A stretch of DNA of 64,000 nucleotides, from the NCBI GenBank assembly GCA_934162195.1, contig CAKPHO010000005.1:1-64000 (forward strand), given 5' to 3'. Under the pieces are notes generated by a model, which saw only the letters and a program-made list of their open reading frames with translations, did not search any database and was not told the DNA's origin. This document shows positions 33,908 through 42,466 of the stretch, one piece after another (the stretch's first letter is position 1; each line of letters begins with the position of its first letter). Made by a program: the position numbers and the translations under genes. This stretch comes from an uncultured Bacilli bacterium (GTDB taxonomy: Bacteria > Bacillota_I > Bacilli_A > RF39 > UBA660).

Positions 33908-35041
33908 ATGAAGCAAGATGTTATTTATAATAAATTGTTAAGGGAGGAAAATTTATCTGTTTATGCATGCAAAGATAAAGATGCGATAAGATTTGATGAT
34001 TTTGTTCCTGATAACAGGCCTAATTATTTTAGAGATATTGACAGAATAATTCATTCTATGTCATATGCAAGATATATGGATAAGACTCAAGTTTTTACTA
34101 AACAAAAAAATAATCATATCACAAAAAGAATGCTTCATGTTCAATTTGTTAGTAAGATTGCTCGTCATATTGGCCGCGCATTATCACTTAACGAAGATTT
34201 GATAGAAGCTATTGCTTTAGGTCATGATGTTGGGCATGTTCCATATGGTCATGTTGGAGAAAAAATATTAGATAAAATTAGTCATGAATATAATGAGGGT
34301 AATTTTATGCACAATGTTCAAAGTGTAAGAACACTTATGAATATTGAAAGAGAAGGTGAAGGTTTAAATCTATGTGTTCAAGTTTTAGATGGAATACTTT
34401 GTCATAATGGCGAAGAGTTTTTACCTAAATATGAATATAAAGAAAAAACTCCAGAAGAATTCTTAACTGATTATAAAAAGTGTTATAGTGATAAAAAGTT
34501 TGGAAATACATTACTGCCAATGACATTAGAAGGATGTGTTGTAAGGGTTAGTGATGGTATAGCTTATATAGGTCGTGACTTTGAAGATGCAATGCGCTTA
34601 GGTATTATAAATAGAAGTGACTTTCCTAAAGATGTATCAAAGATTATAGGGGATAATAATGATTCTATAATAAACATTATTATAAAAGATATAATAGCTA
34701 ATAGTATTGATAAAAATTATATAGCAATGTCAAAAGAAATATACGAAGCTATGAATAAATTAAAAAGTTTTAATTATGAAGCTGTTTATAGTAAAGCTAA
34801 TACTGAAATTGATATAAAATATGTTGAAGAAAAGTTTAGAGTAGTGTTTGATGCGATGCTTAAAGAAGTAAAAGAAAAAGAGAAGAACAGTGATATATAT
34901 AAAATTTTCTTGAAAGATAAAAATGAAAAATATCTAAATGAAACAAATGATGTTAGAATTGTTATAGATTATATAGCTGGTATGACTGATGAGTTTTTTG
35001 AATATCAGTACGATAAAATAGGTAGGAGGAAATCATGGTAG
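33908..35041 (+). CDS. dGTPase-like HD-domain protein
   Basis: 377 residues. HD-superfamily motif H...HD...D: His in MLHVQFVSKIARHIGR, GHDVGHVPYGH, and Asp in VVRVSDGIAYIGRDFE. Order and spacing are those of deoxyguanosinetriphosphate triphosphohydrolase-like proteins, which remove triphosphate from dNTPs. YFRDIDRIIHSMSYARYMDKTQVF at the N-terminus is typical; key residues are intact. The ATG at 33908 (or 33905) follows AAGGTGAT. Its end overlaps the next gene by seven bases. Confidence 0.85.
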   Translation: MKQDVIYNKLLREENLSVYACKDKDAIRFDDFVPDNRPNYFRDIDRIIHSMSYARYMDKTQVFTKQKNNHITKRMLHVQFVSKIARHIGRALSLNEDLIEAIALGHDVGHVPYGHVGEKILDKISHEYNEGNFMHNVQSVRTLMNIEREGEGLNLCVQVLDGILCHNGEEFLPKYEYKEKTPEEFLTDYKKCYSDKKFGNTLLPMTLEGCVVRVSDGIAYIGRDFEDAMRLGIINRSDFPKDVSKIIGDNNDSIINIIIKDIIANSIDKNYIAMSKEIYEAMNKLKSFNYEAVYSKANTEIDIKYVEEKFRVVFDAMLKEVKEKEKNSDIYKIFLKDKNEKYLNETNDVRIVIDYIAGMTDEFFEYQYDKIGRRKSW

Positions 35042-35550
35042 AAAGCATAGTAAATTTTTTTGTAACAACATTTGGGGGATTAACTAGTTTAAAGTTTGGA
35101 CGTGAAATATTAGTATTTATTATTTCAATGATGCCAATATTAGAGTTACGTGGAGGATTAATAGCCGCATCACTTTTGGGACTATCGGGTGTTAAAAGTT
35201 TTATCATTTGTTTGATTGGTAATATTATACCTATACCTTTAATTCTTTGGTTTATTACACCACTTTTTGATAAATTAAAGAAAACAAAAAAGCTAAGTAA
35301 ATTAGTAAATAAACTAGAAACAAAAGCAATGAATAAAAAGGATCAAATAGAGAGACTAAAGTATTGGGGGCTTCTTTTATTTGTTGGAATCCCACTTCCA
35401 GGGACAGGAGCATGGACTGGATGCTTAATAGCTGCCTTGCTTGGTATGGATAAGAAAAAATCAATGCTTGCATCCATTGGTGGAGTTGTTATGGCAGGAA
35501 TAATAATGATGATTGTATCATTTGGTTTACTTAAAGGAATTATTGGTTAA
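35035..35550 (+). CDS. Small multidrug export family membrane protein (COG2426)
   Basis: 171 residues, four membrane helices. MPILELRGGLIAA, GNIIPIPLILWF and the VGIPLPGTGAWTG motif are characteristic of the Sm_multidrug_ex (COG2426) family, related to DedA-like proteins. Transport substrates are unproven. SD TAGGAGGAAATC; it overlaps the dGTPase-like gene and is probably co-transcribed with it. Confidence 0.85.
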   Translation: MVESIVNFFVTTFGGLTSLKFGREILVFIISMMPILELRGGLIAASLLGLSGVKSFIICLIGNIIPIPLILWFITPLFDKLKKTKKLSKLVNKLETKAMNKKDQIERLKYWGLLLFVGIPLPGTGAWTGCLIAALLGMDKKKSMLASIGGVVMAGIIMMIVSFGLLKGIIG

Positions 35551-35625
35551 TAATTCTTTTTTCTTTATTGATAAAAAAGGTAATTCATGGTACAATAAAA
35601 ATGTATTCATAGAGTGGGTGATAAG

Positions 35626-35868
35626 ATGGATGAAACAAAGATTTATGACAGTGAAGAGTTTGTTGATGCTAATATAATAAAGACTTTAAAAGAAGTTATT
35701 GAAGTATTAGAAGAAAGAGGATATAATCCTATCAATCAGATAGTTGGGTATTTAATGAGTGGAGATCCTGGGTATATATCTAGTCATAAAGAAGCACGTA
35801 ATAAAATAACTAAATTTGATCGTAATAAAATACTTGAAGTATTGGTAAAATATTTTATAAATCAGTAA
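35626..35868 (+). CDS. ireB: IreB family regulatory phosphoprotein (UPF0297)
   Basis: 80 residues. KTLKEVIEVLEERGYNPINQ, GYLMSGDPGYISSHKEARN and the FDRNKILEVLVKYF ending define IreB/YrzL. In Enterococcus IreB is a substrate of the IreK Ser/Thr kinase; an N-terminal Thr is present here. Start 35626 follows GGGTGAT. The order ireB-ruvX-yrzB is a conserved Firmicutes operon. Its stop overlaps the ruvX start (TAATG). Confidence 0.93.
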   Translation: MDETKIYDSEEFVDANIIKTLKEVIEVLEERGYNPINQIVGYLMSGDPGYISSHKEARNKITKFDRNKILEVLVKYFINQ

Positions 35869-36290
35869 TGAGATATTTAGGTTTAGATTTAGGTACTAAA
35901 ACAATAGGTGTTGCTTTAAGTGATGTAACACATACAATTTCGTCTCCTCTAAAGATTATTAGATTTGAAGAAGGAGAGTTTAATAGTGTGTTACCTAAAA
36001 TAAAGAATTTAGTTACAGAGTTTAAAGTGGAAAAAATCATCTTAGGATTTCCTAAAAATATGAATAATACTATTGGTGAAAGTGGAGAAAGAGCATTATT
36101 ATTTAAAAGTTTTTTAGAAGATAACTTGAATATTGAGGTTATAATGCAGGATGAGAGACTTTCAACAGTTGAAGCTAATAATTATATGTTAAAAGCTGAT
36201 ATGTCAAGAAAAAAAAGAAAAGATAAAATAGATGGATTAGCAGCTAATATTATTTTACAAACATATTTAGATAAAGAGAAAGGAAGATAA
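35868..36290 (+). CDS. ruvX: RuvX/YqgF family Holliday junction resolvase-like nuclease
   Basis: 140 residues, RNase H fold. MRYLGLDLGTKTIGVALSD carries the first catalytic Asp, GFPKNMNNTIGESG the central motif, and QDERLSTVEAN the second acidic residue; the DKIDGLAANIILQTYL ending has the last Asp. Proposed roles are Holliday junction resolution and 16S rRNA 5' processing. It lies in the conserved ireB-ruvX-yrzB cluster. Confidence 0.94.
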   Translation: MRYLGLDLGTKTIGVALSDVTHTISSPLKIIRFEEGEFNSVLPKIKNLVTEFKVEKIILGFPKNMNNTIGESGERALLFKSFLEDNLNIEVIMQDERLSTVEANNYMLKADMSRKKRKDKIDGLAANIILQTYLDKEKGR

Positions 36291-36291
36291 T

Positions 36292-36588
36292 ATGGAAAAT
36301 AATAAAATGACTTTTAAAATATTAGGAGACGATGGAAAAGAAATAGAATGCGAAGTTTTATTTACTTTTGAATCAGATGAAACAAAGAAAAATTATATTG
36401 TATATACAGATAATACTTTAGATGAACAAGGAAATACTAAAGTGTATGCTTCAATATATAATCCAGACGAAGAAAATACTAATTTAATTCCTATTGAAAC
36501 TGATAAAGAGTGGAAAATTATTGAAACTATTTTAGATGAATTACAACAACAAGCTAAAGAAAGTATAAATGGAAACGAGCAACAATAG
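36292..36588 (+). CDS. yrzB: DUF1292 protein (YrzB family)
   Basis: 98 residues, acidic. MTFKILGDDGKEIECEVLFTF, NYIVYTDNTLDEQGN and VYASIYNP are the DUF1292 hallmarks. Function unknown. It begins one base after ruvX and keeps the Bacillus order (yrrK-yrzB-yrrL). A weak ACGAGC/GCTCGT hairpin with four T spans its stop and may reduce readthrough to mltG. Confidence 0.92.
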   Translation: MENNKMTFKILGDDGKEIECEVLFTFESDETKKNYIVYTDNTLDEQGNTKVYASIYNPDEENTNLIPIETDKEWKIIETILDELQQQAKESINGNEQQ

Positions 36589-36596
36589 CTCGTTTT
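36575..36596 (+). terminator. Weak hairpin between yrzB and mltG
   Basis: ACGAGC (36575-36580) pairs with GCTCGT (36588-36593) plus TTTT. The stem covers the yrzB stop and lies just before the mltG ATG, where no SD is visible. Confidence 0.35.
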
Positions 36597-36600
36597 GTAT

Positions 36601-37683
36601 ATGCGTAGATTAAAACCAAAAGTTAAAATAGCGTTAATTATAGTTTCTGCTATTTTGTTGTTTGTAATATTATGTGGTTTTGTATATAGAATAGGAATAG
36701 GAAGAGTTAGTAAAGATGAAACTTTAAAAGAAATAGAGGTAACGTCAGGAAATACTTATATGTCTGTTTCTAAAACTTTGAAAGATAATCATTTAATAAA
36801 ATCAGAATTTTTCTTTAAAGTTTATGTTAAGTTACATAAACCTACTTCACTTCAAGCAGGCAAATATGAATTGAGTGAAAATATGAGTGTTAAAGAAATA
36901 ATTAGCGTTTTATCAAATGGTAGTACATATAATCCTAATGTTGTTTCACTTACTTTTAAAGAAGGTATTAATATGCGTAATGTTGCTAAAATAATCGCAG
37001 AGAATACTGAAAATACAGAAGAAGATGTTTTTGTAACACTTTCAGATACTAATTATCTAGATGAATTAATAAAAAAATACTGGTTTGTTACAGAAGCGGT
37101 AAAAAATAAAAATATTTATTATTCACTAGAAGGTTATTTATTTCCAAACACATACAGTGTTAATAAAACGGATAGCGTAAAAAAAATATTTGAGATGATG
37201 CTTGATAATATGTCATTAAAGTTATCACCTTATAAGGAACAAATTCAAAGTAGTACGCATAATGTTCATGAAATACTAACACTTGCATCTATTATTGAAT
37301 TAGAGGCTGGAAATAGTAATGATCGTAGTGGTGTAGCTGGAGTTTTTTATAACAGATTAAAATCTGGATGGTCATTAGGTAGTGATGTTACTACTTATTA
37401 TGGTGCAAAAATAGAACTACACGAAAGAGATTTATATCAAAGAGAAATAGATGAATATAATGCTTATAATACAAGAAGTAGTCAGATGGCAGGGCGTTTA
37501 CCAGTTGGGCCAATCTGTCTTCCTAGTTTAGATTCTATTTCTGCAGCTGTTAATCCAACCATTTCTGAATATTATTATTTTGTAGCTGATAAAAATAAAA
37601 AAACATATTTTTCTAAAACATATGAAGAACATGCACAGACTGTTGCTTCATTAAAGAGTCAAGGTTTATGGTACGAATATTAG
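36601..37683 (+). CDS. mltG: Endolytic murein transglycosylase MltG
   Basis: 360 residues: a short basic N-terminus, one membrane helix (~10-32) and a YceG-like extracytoplasmic domain. The catalytic Glu lies in LASIIELEAGNSNDRSGVAG; QMAGRLPVGPICLPS and the AAVNPTISEYYYFVAD region are family signatures. MltG cleaves nascent glycan and sets strand length. Start ATG 36601 is used (in-frame TTG 36595 lies in a hairpin). It overlaps the methyltransferase gene by 16 bases. Confidence 0.93.
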   Translation: MRRLKPKVKIALIIVSAILLFVILCGFVYRIGIGRVSKDETLKEIEVTSGNTYMSVSKTLKDNHLIKSEFFFKVYVKLHKPTSLQAGKYELSENMSVKEIISVLSNGSTYNPNVVSLTFKEGINMRNVAKIIAENTENTEEDVFVTLSDTNYLDELIKKYWFVTEAVKNKNIYYSLEGYLFPNTYSVNKTDSVKKIFEMMLDNMSLKLSPYKEQIQSSTHNVHEILTLASIIELEAGNSNDRSGVAGVFYNRLKSGWSLGSDVTTYYGAKIELHERDLYQREIDEYNAYNTRSSQMAGRLPVGPICLPSLDSISAAVNPTISEYYYFVADKNKKTYFSKTYEEHAQTVASLKSQGLWYEY

Positions 37684-38261
37684 ACTTAGAAGATTATGCT
37701 CATAAAAATAATATTCCTATTATGATGAAAGATGGAATTGAGTTTTTATTAGACTATATTAAAAATAACAATATAAAAAATATTCTAGAAATTGGTTCAG
37801 CAATTGGTTATTCGGCAATCAAAATGGCTTTAGTAGATGATAGTATTAAAGTTACAACAATAGAAAGAGATGAAGAAAGGTATAAGGAAGCTTTAAAAAA
37901 TATTAAAGATTTTAATTTAAATAGTAGAATAAATATTATTTTAAGTGATGCTTTTGAAGTAGAATTTAATGATAAATATGATTTAATATTTATTGATGCA
38001 GCTAAGAGTCAGTACATCAAGTTCTTTGAGAAGTTTAAAGAAAATTTAAATGATAATGGAGTTATTGTTTCTGATAACTTAAATTTTCATGGACTTGTTC
38101 ATGCGGATGAGAAAAATCTTAGTAGAAATGTCAGAGGCCTTGTTCGAAAATTAAATAATTATGTTGATTATTTAAAAAGTAATAAAGAATTTAAAACTTT
38201 ATTTTATGATATTGGTGATGGAATTAGTATCAGTAAAAAGGTAGGTGTTAAAGATGAATAA
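37668..38261 (+). CDS. trmR: TrmR-like tRNA 5-hydroxyuridine O-methyltransferase
   Basis: 197 residues, class I SAM-dependent. The SAM motif is NILEIGSAIGYSAIKMA; FIDAAKSQY and VIVSDNLNFHG (metal/SAM-binding) follow. This is the YrrM/O-methyltransferase family; Bacillus YrrM (TrmR) forms 5-methoxyuridine at tRNA position 34. The adjacent U32-family genes, the YrrN/YrrO homologs, make the hydroxyuridine substrate, so the gene order supports the tRNA role. A small prepilin gene sits between trmR and trhP1 and overlaps trmR by eight bases. Confidence 0.88.
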   Translation: MVRILDLEDYAHKNNIPIMMKDGIEFLLDYIKNNNIKNILEIGSAIGYSAIKMALVDDSIKVTTIERDEERYKEALKNIKDFNLNSRINIILSDAFEVEFNDKYDLIFIDAAKSQYIKFFEKFKENLNDNGVIVSDNLNFHGLVHADEKNLSRNVRGLVRKLNNYVDYLKSNKEFKTLFYDIGDGISISKKVGVKDE

Positions 38262-38592
38262 AAAAGGATTTACTTTAGTTGAACTTATTGGAGTAGTGGT
38301 TATATTAGGGCTTATTGCTCTAGTGGCTTTTCCAGCTTTATTAAATCAAATTAAAGATAGTAAGAAACAAGTTAGTGATAGTCAAAAAGAAATCATTATT
38401 TCTGCCGCAAAAAGCTATGTTTCTGAAAACAAAAATAATTATGCAGATATGTCATCTTTCGAAATTCCTGTTAGTGACTTAATAAATGGTAGTTATCTTG
38501 ATAAAAACATTATTAATTCACTTTCTAATAATAATAATATAGTAGTTACTTTTAATAACGGAACTTATGATGTAGTAATAAAAACAGGTTAG
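38254..38592 (+). CDS. Small prepilin-like protein inside the tRNA-modification operon
   Basis: 112 residues. Signal MNKKG^FTLVELIGVVVI with Glu +5, helix to ~35, then a domain with QKEIIISAAKSYVSENKNNY and a beta-rich C-terminus. It differs from the LLAVIVVLAIIALIATPIV family seen elsewhere (VELIGVVVILGLIALVAFPA), so it is an older paralog. SD AGGTAGGTG lies in the end of trmR, with an eight-base overlap, so translation is coupled. Followed by a terminator. It may be a core minor pilin. Confidence 0.85.
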   Translation: MNKKGFTLVELIGVVVILGLIALVAFPALLNQIKDSKKQVSDSQKEIIISAAKSYVSENKNNYADMSSFEIPVSDLINGSYLDKNIINSLSNNNNIVVTFNNGTYDVVIKTG

Positions 38593-38600
38593 TTAAAAAT

Positions 38601-38626
38601 AAAAGTAGAAATATCTACTTTTTTTT
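38601..38626 (+). terminator. Intrinsic terminator after the pilin insertion
   Basis: AAAAGTAGA pairs with TCTACTTTT (38614-38622); T run. Confidence 0.8.
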
Positions 38627-38652
38627 GTTATAATGTCTTCGAGGTGATTGTT

Positions 38653-39504
38653 ATGTCTAAAAAACTAATTATTCCATCTAATATGAAGATGATTAAACGT
38701 TTAAAAAATAAAGTAGACGGCTATATTTTATCTATTGATGGTTTAAGTGTGAATATGCCATATTATTTTAAACTTGATGAAGTGTTAGATATTATTAAAA
38801 AGAACCCTGATAAAGAAATTTTTGTAAGTTTAAATAAAAATATGCATGATAGTGACTTGGAAAATTTAAAAGAAGTTTTGTTAAAGTTAGATAAAACCAA
38901 TATTAAGGGTGTAGTTTACTATGATATTAGTATAGTAAACCTAAAAGAAGAGTTAGGTTTAGAATTAGATTTGGTTTGGAATCAAGAACACATGACTAAT
39001 AATTATTTTACAATTAATTATTGGAAAGAACACGGGGTAAATTATACTTGGTTATCAAATGACATAACATTAAAAGAGATAAAAGAAATAGAAAAAAATG
39101 TCAGTAGCAGACTTATGATAGAGTTGTTTGGTTATGTTTCGATATTTACATCTTATCGTCATTTGGTTAACAATTATTTAAAGACATTCAATTTGGAAGA
39201 AAAGTCAGAATATTATATTGAAAAAGAAGGTAAATCGTATTCAATTATTGATGATAGAAACGGAACTACTGTTTATTCTAGCAATATTTTAAATGGTCTT
39301 TATGAAAGTGTAGAATTAAATAATTTAGATTATATTATCTTAAATAGTTACAATATAGATGAAGATTGCTTTGAGATAGTAGTAGAGTTATTTAATAATG
39401 CAAATGATAAAAATAAAGTGGAATATAAGAAAATAATAGAGAATATGTTTAAAAATACAGATTCGGGATTTTTATATAAAGAAACGGTTTATAAGGTGAA
39501 GTAA
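38653..39504 (+). CDS. trhP1: TrhP1-like U32-related tRNA hydroxylation protein (YrrN homolog)
   Basis: 283 residues. The protein is a shortened relative of the U32 peptidase family, lacking the C-terminal Cys cluster region of its neighbour. Recognisable stretches are VDGYILSIDGLSVN, FVSLNKNMHDSDLENLK, the DLVWNQEHMTNNYFTINYW segment and RLMIELFGYVSIF. In Bacillus YrrN and YrrO act together in prephenate-dependent tRNA uridine-5-hydroxylation. SD GAGGTGATTG, start ATG 38653; the next gene starts two bases after its stop. Confidence 0.8.
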   Translation: MSKKLIIPSNMKMIKRLKNKVDGYILSIDGLSVNMPYYFKLDEVLDIIKKNPDKEIFVSLNKNMHDSDLENLKEVLLKLDKTNIKGVVYYDISIVNLKEELGLELDLVWNQEHMTNNYFTINYWKEHGVNYTWLSNDITLKEIKEIEKNVSSRLMIELFGYVSIFTSYRHLVNNYLKTFNLEEKSEYYIEKEGKSYSIIDDRNGTTVYSSNILNGLYESVELNNLDYIILNSYNIDEDCFEIVVELFNNANDKNKVEYKKIIENMFKNTDSGFLYKETVYKVK

Positions 39505-39505
39505 G

Positions 39506-40711
39506 ATGAAAGAAAAAATAAAAAAACCAGAGCTTTTAGCGCCTGCTGGTGATTTGGAAAGATTAAAGATAGCAGTAATATATGGTGCAGATGCGGTATA
39601 TTTGGGTGGTGTTGATTTTGGACTTAGAGCTAATACCGGGAATTTTGATTTAGATGATTTAAAAAAAGGTTTAGATTTTGCACATTCTCATAGATGTAAA
39701 GTTTATGTTACTGTAAATATAGTTTTACACAATGAAGAAGGTAAAAATTTAATTCCGTATTTAAAACAATTAGATAAAATTGGGGTAGATGCGATAATTG
39801 TTAGTGATCCAGCTATTATTAAATTGGCTAAAGAAAATACTAATTTAGAAATACATTTATCAACGCAACAATCTACAATTAATAAAGAGGCTATAAAATT
39901 TTTTAAAAAAGAAGGAGTTACAAGAATTGTCTTAGCTCGTGAAACTTCAAAAGATGAAATAAAAAAAATAAAAGATGAGATAGATATAGAGTTGGAGTAT
40001 TTTATTCATGGCGCAATCTGTGCATCTTATAGTGGAAGATGTGTTTTATCAAATTATTTAACAGCAAGAGATTCTAATCGTGGTGGCTGTAGTCAAATTT
40101 GTAGATGGGATTTTGATTTGGTTAATGATGAAGAAAAAATAGAAGGAGAGAAACCATTCACCTTTTGTTCTAAGGATTTATCGATGGCTGAATGTTTACC
40201 TGAACTAATTGATTTAGGTGTTGAATCATTTAAAATAGAAGGTAGAATGCGTTCAATTTATTATATAGCTACAGTGGTTAATATTTATCGTAAGCTTATT
40301 GATAAATATTGTAATGATAAAGAACATTATGAATATAATAGTGAATATAAAAAGATATTAGATAATTGTTCTAATCGTGATTCAATAGTTCAATTTTTTA
40401 ACGGTAAAAACGATTATACTTTTGGATATTACAATGGTAGACAAGAAATATCTAATCAGGATTTTTTAGGTATTGTGCTTGATTATAATAGAGATACACA
40501 TGAAGTTTTATTAGAACAAAGAAATTATTTTAAAAAAGGGGATGTTGTAGAATTTTTTGGACCAAATATAGAATCATTTAAATATCAAATAGGGGAAATA
40601 ATTGATGAAGATGGTGAAAATATAGAGATTGTAAGACATCCTAAACAACGTGTAAAATTGATTGTTGATAAAACTTTAACTAAAGATTGTATGATGAGAA
40701 TAAAAAGATAA
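39506..40711 (+). CDS. trhP2: TrhP2-like U32 family tRNA hydroxylation protein (YrrO homolog)
   Basis: 401 residues. KPELLAPAGDLERLKIA opening, GADAVYLGG, then the U32 signature around EYFIHGAICASYSGRCVLSNYL and RGGCSQICRWDF, with four conserved Cys that can hold an Fe-S cluster. SFKIEGRMRSIYYIATV and a C-terminal beta-barrel-like segment complete it. With trhP1 and trmR it forms the mo5U/ho5U34 pathway. Order trmR-trhP1-trhP2-greA mirrors Bacillus yrrM-yrrN-yrrO-udk-greA, without udk. Confidence 0.92.
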   Translation: MKEKIKKPELLAPAGDLERLKIAVIYGADAVYLGGVDFGLRANTGNFDLDDLKKGLDFAHSHRCKVYVTVNIVLHNEEGKNLIPYLKQLDKIGVDAIIVSDPAIIKLAKENTNLEIHLSTQQSTINKEAIKFFKKEGVTRIVLARETSKDEIKKIKDEIDIELEYFIHGAICASYSGRCVLSNYLTARDSNRGGCSQICRWDFDLVNDEEKIEGEKPFTFCSKDLSMAECLPELIDLGVESFKIEGRMRSIYYIATVVNIYRKLIDKYCNDKEHYEYNSEYKKILDNCSNRDSIVQFFNGKNDYTFGYYNGRQEISNQDFLGIVLDYNRDTHEVLLEQRNYFKKGDVVEFFGPNIESFKYQIGEIIDEDGENIEIVRHPKQRVKLIVDKTLTKDCMMRIKR

Positions 40712-40719
40712 AAAAGAAG

Positions 40720-40748
40720 TTGACAAACGTGTTAAAGTGTAGTATCAT
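40720..40748 (+). promoter_or_regulatory. greA promoter
   Basis: TTGACA (40720-40725), 17 bp, TATCAT (40743-40748). Confidence 0.75.
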
Positions 40749-40787
40749 TTTGTCAGTTTGATAGAAAAAGACACAGAGGTGATTAAT

Positions 40788-41252
40788 ATGTCAAAGGAAG
40801 TATATTTAACTCAAGAAGGGTTAGACGAACTAAAAAAGGAATTAGAGCATTTAAAATTTGAAAAAAGACCAGAAGTAATTAATGCATTAAAAGACGCCCG
40901 TGCTTTAGGTGATTTAAGTGAAAATGCTGAATATGATGCTGCTCGTCAAGAACAAGCTATTGTTGAAGGGCGCATTGTTGAACTTGAAGCAATGATTGAA
41001 AATGCTATTGTTATAGAAAAGACAGCTACAGATGCTGTTAGTATAGGAACTAAAGTTAAAATAGAATATGTTGATGATAAAGAAACAGATGAATATTCTA
41101 TTGTTGGGTCTAAGGAAGCAGATCCCTTCTTAAATAAGATTTCTAATGAATCTCCAATTGCTCAAGCAATTATGGGATTAAAAGTAGGAGATATTGCTCA
41201 TGTTGTTAGTCCTAATGGACAATACGATGTTAAAATATTAGAAATAATTTAA
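40788..41252 (+). CDS. greA: Transcription elongation factor GreA
   Basis: 154 residues. The N-terminal coiled coil includes LTQEGLDELKKELEHLK and the acidic tip ARALGDLSENAEYDAARQEQ with the Asp/Glu pair that promotes RNA cleavage in backtracked polymerase; the C-terminal FKBP-like domain ends SPIAQAIMGLKVGDIAHVVSP. Start 40788 follows GAGGTGATTAAT. Monocistronic with its own promoter and terminator. Confidence 0.97.
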   Translation: MSKEVYLTQEGLDELKKELEHLKFEKRPEVINALKDARALGDLSENAEYDAARQEQAIVEGRIVELEAMIENAIVIEKTATDAVSIGTKVKIEYVDDKETDEYSIVGSKEADPFLNKISNESPIAQAIMGLKVGDIAHVVSPNGQYDVKILEII

Positions 41253-41271
41253 GCACAATTGTGCTTTTTTT
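41251..41271 (+). terminator. greA terminator
   Basis: AAGCAC pairs with GTGCTT (loop AATT), then T run. Confidence 0.8.
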
Positions 41272-41306
41272 CTTTATTGTGGTATAATTTTTGTAGAGGT
41301 GATGGT

Positions 41307-42458
41307 ATGAGCATTAATAATTTAGATGAATTTATTAGTGAAGAATTATCACAACGTCTTGGAGAGGAAATTAAAGGAAATTATTTTACTGATAAAATGT
41401 TATCTTGGTTGGAAACTTTAACTATAAATTCAGTAACTTCTCCTAAAAATATCTCAAAATTAACAAATTTAAAAAAATTAAATATTTTAGGTCAAACTCA
41501 AGGGGAATATGGAGATAACATAGTCATAGATTATGATGAACTAAATGAATTAAAAAATCTAGAACAATTAGTTATTGTAAATAATTATCATATTAAAAAT
41601 TTAGATTTAAGTAATTTAAAAAATTTGGAGTGCTTAATATTAGTTGCTAATCAAAACTTAGAAGTAATTAAGGGATTAAATTTACTTAAACATTTAAAAC
41701 ATGTTGTTATTGTAGGAAGTAATATTAAAAATAAAGAGTGGTTGGAAAGTTATATTTCAAATACAAAAAAGACAAAAATAAATATTTTAGATTATCGTTT
41801 ATTTAATTACATTGCTAAAGATAAGAATCTTCAGAATAAACTATTTGAAACAATCGGTAGTTGTCAAACCAACTTATTATTTGCAGAAAAAATAGGTATT
41901 GGTGAGATATTCTGTTATACATACTCTATGATCGATGAAATATATACTCGAGCTAATCAAATAATTAAGGAGAATATTTCTGATAGTATGTCAGAAGAAG
42001 AAAAAGTAAGAGTATTATATAATTATGTTATTAATCATTTAGATTATGATACAGAAGAACTAGAAAAAAGGGATAATTTAATTTTAAATGATGAAAAAAT
42101 TATAAAAGTTTATAAGAACAAGTATAAATATATAAATAGTAGTTATAGAGCTTTTACTGTTGGTAAAGTTGTGTGTGAGGGGTATGTTAGTATGCTTATA
42201 TATCTTCTTTCACAGATCGGAATAGAAGCAAGAAATGTGTATTGTATAGTGAAAGCTTTTGGTAAAAGTATAGAGGGATATTACAATCATTCCGCAATTA
42301 AAATTAAAATAAATGGTGAATGGTATTATTTTGATCCACAAATAGAAGAAAAAAATCAGGCTAATAAATATTTTATGCAAACGAAAGAAGAATTTAGTGT
42401 AACTCATGATATTTTGGTTACAACTGAATTACAAGGAAAACAGAAAACAAAAAGATAG
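41307..42458 (+). CDS. Leucine-rich repeat plus transglutaminase-like protein
   Basis: 383 residues. The N-terminal half has LRR-like units (NLKKLNILG, NLEQLVIV, NLECLILVANQNLEVIKGL). The C-terminal half is a transglutaminase/protease-like domain with the Cys in VVCEGYVSMLIYLLSQIGI (about residue 290), His in NHSAIKIKINGEWYYFDP (about 328) and Asp in FDP (about 344), a complete Cys-His-Asp triad. Such domains act as proteases, amidases or cross-linkers. No signal peptide is present. Start 41307 follows AGAGGTGATGGT. It forms an operon with the HD/ART-like gene eight bases downstream. Confidence 0.78.
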   Translation: MSINNLDEFISEELSQRLGEEIKGNYFTDKMLSWLETLTINSVTSPKNISKLTNLKKLNILGQTQGEYGDNIVIDYDELNELKNLEQLVIVNNYHIKNLDLSNLKNLECLILVANQNLEVIKGLNLLKHLKHVVIVGSNIKNKEWLESYISNTKKTKINILDYRLFNYIAKDKNLQNKLFETIGSCQTNLLFAEKIGIGEIFCYTYSMIDEIYTRANQIIKENISDSMSEEEKVRVLYNYVINHLDYDTEELEKRDNLILNDEKIIKVYKNKYKYINSSYRAFTVGKVVCEGYVSMLIYLLSQIGIEARNVYCIVKAFGKSIEGYYNHSAIKIKINGEWYYFDPQIEEKNQANKYFMQTKEEFSVTHDILVTTELQGKQKTKR

Positions 42459-42466
42459 GAGAATTT

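Noticed and set aside
40721..40740. LexA-like sequence in the greA promoter (ACAAACGTGTT)
   Set aside because: Lacks the GAAC half-site and the N4 spacing; only superficially similar to the thyX and dinD sites.
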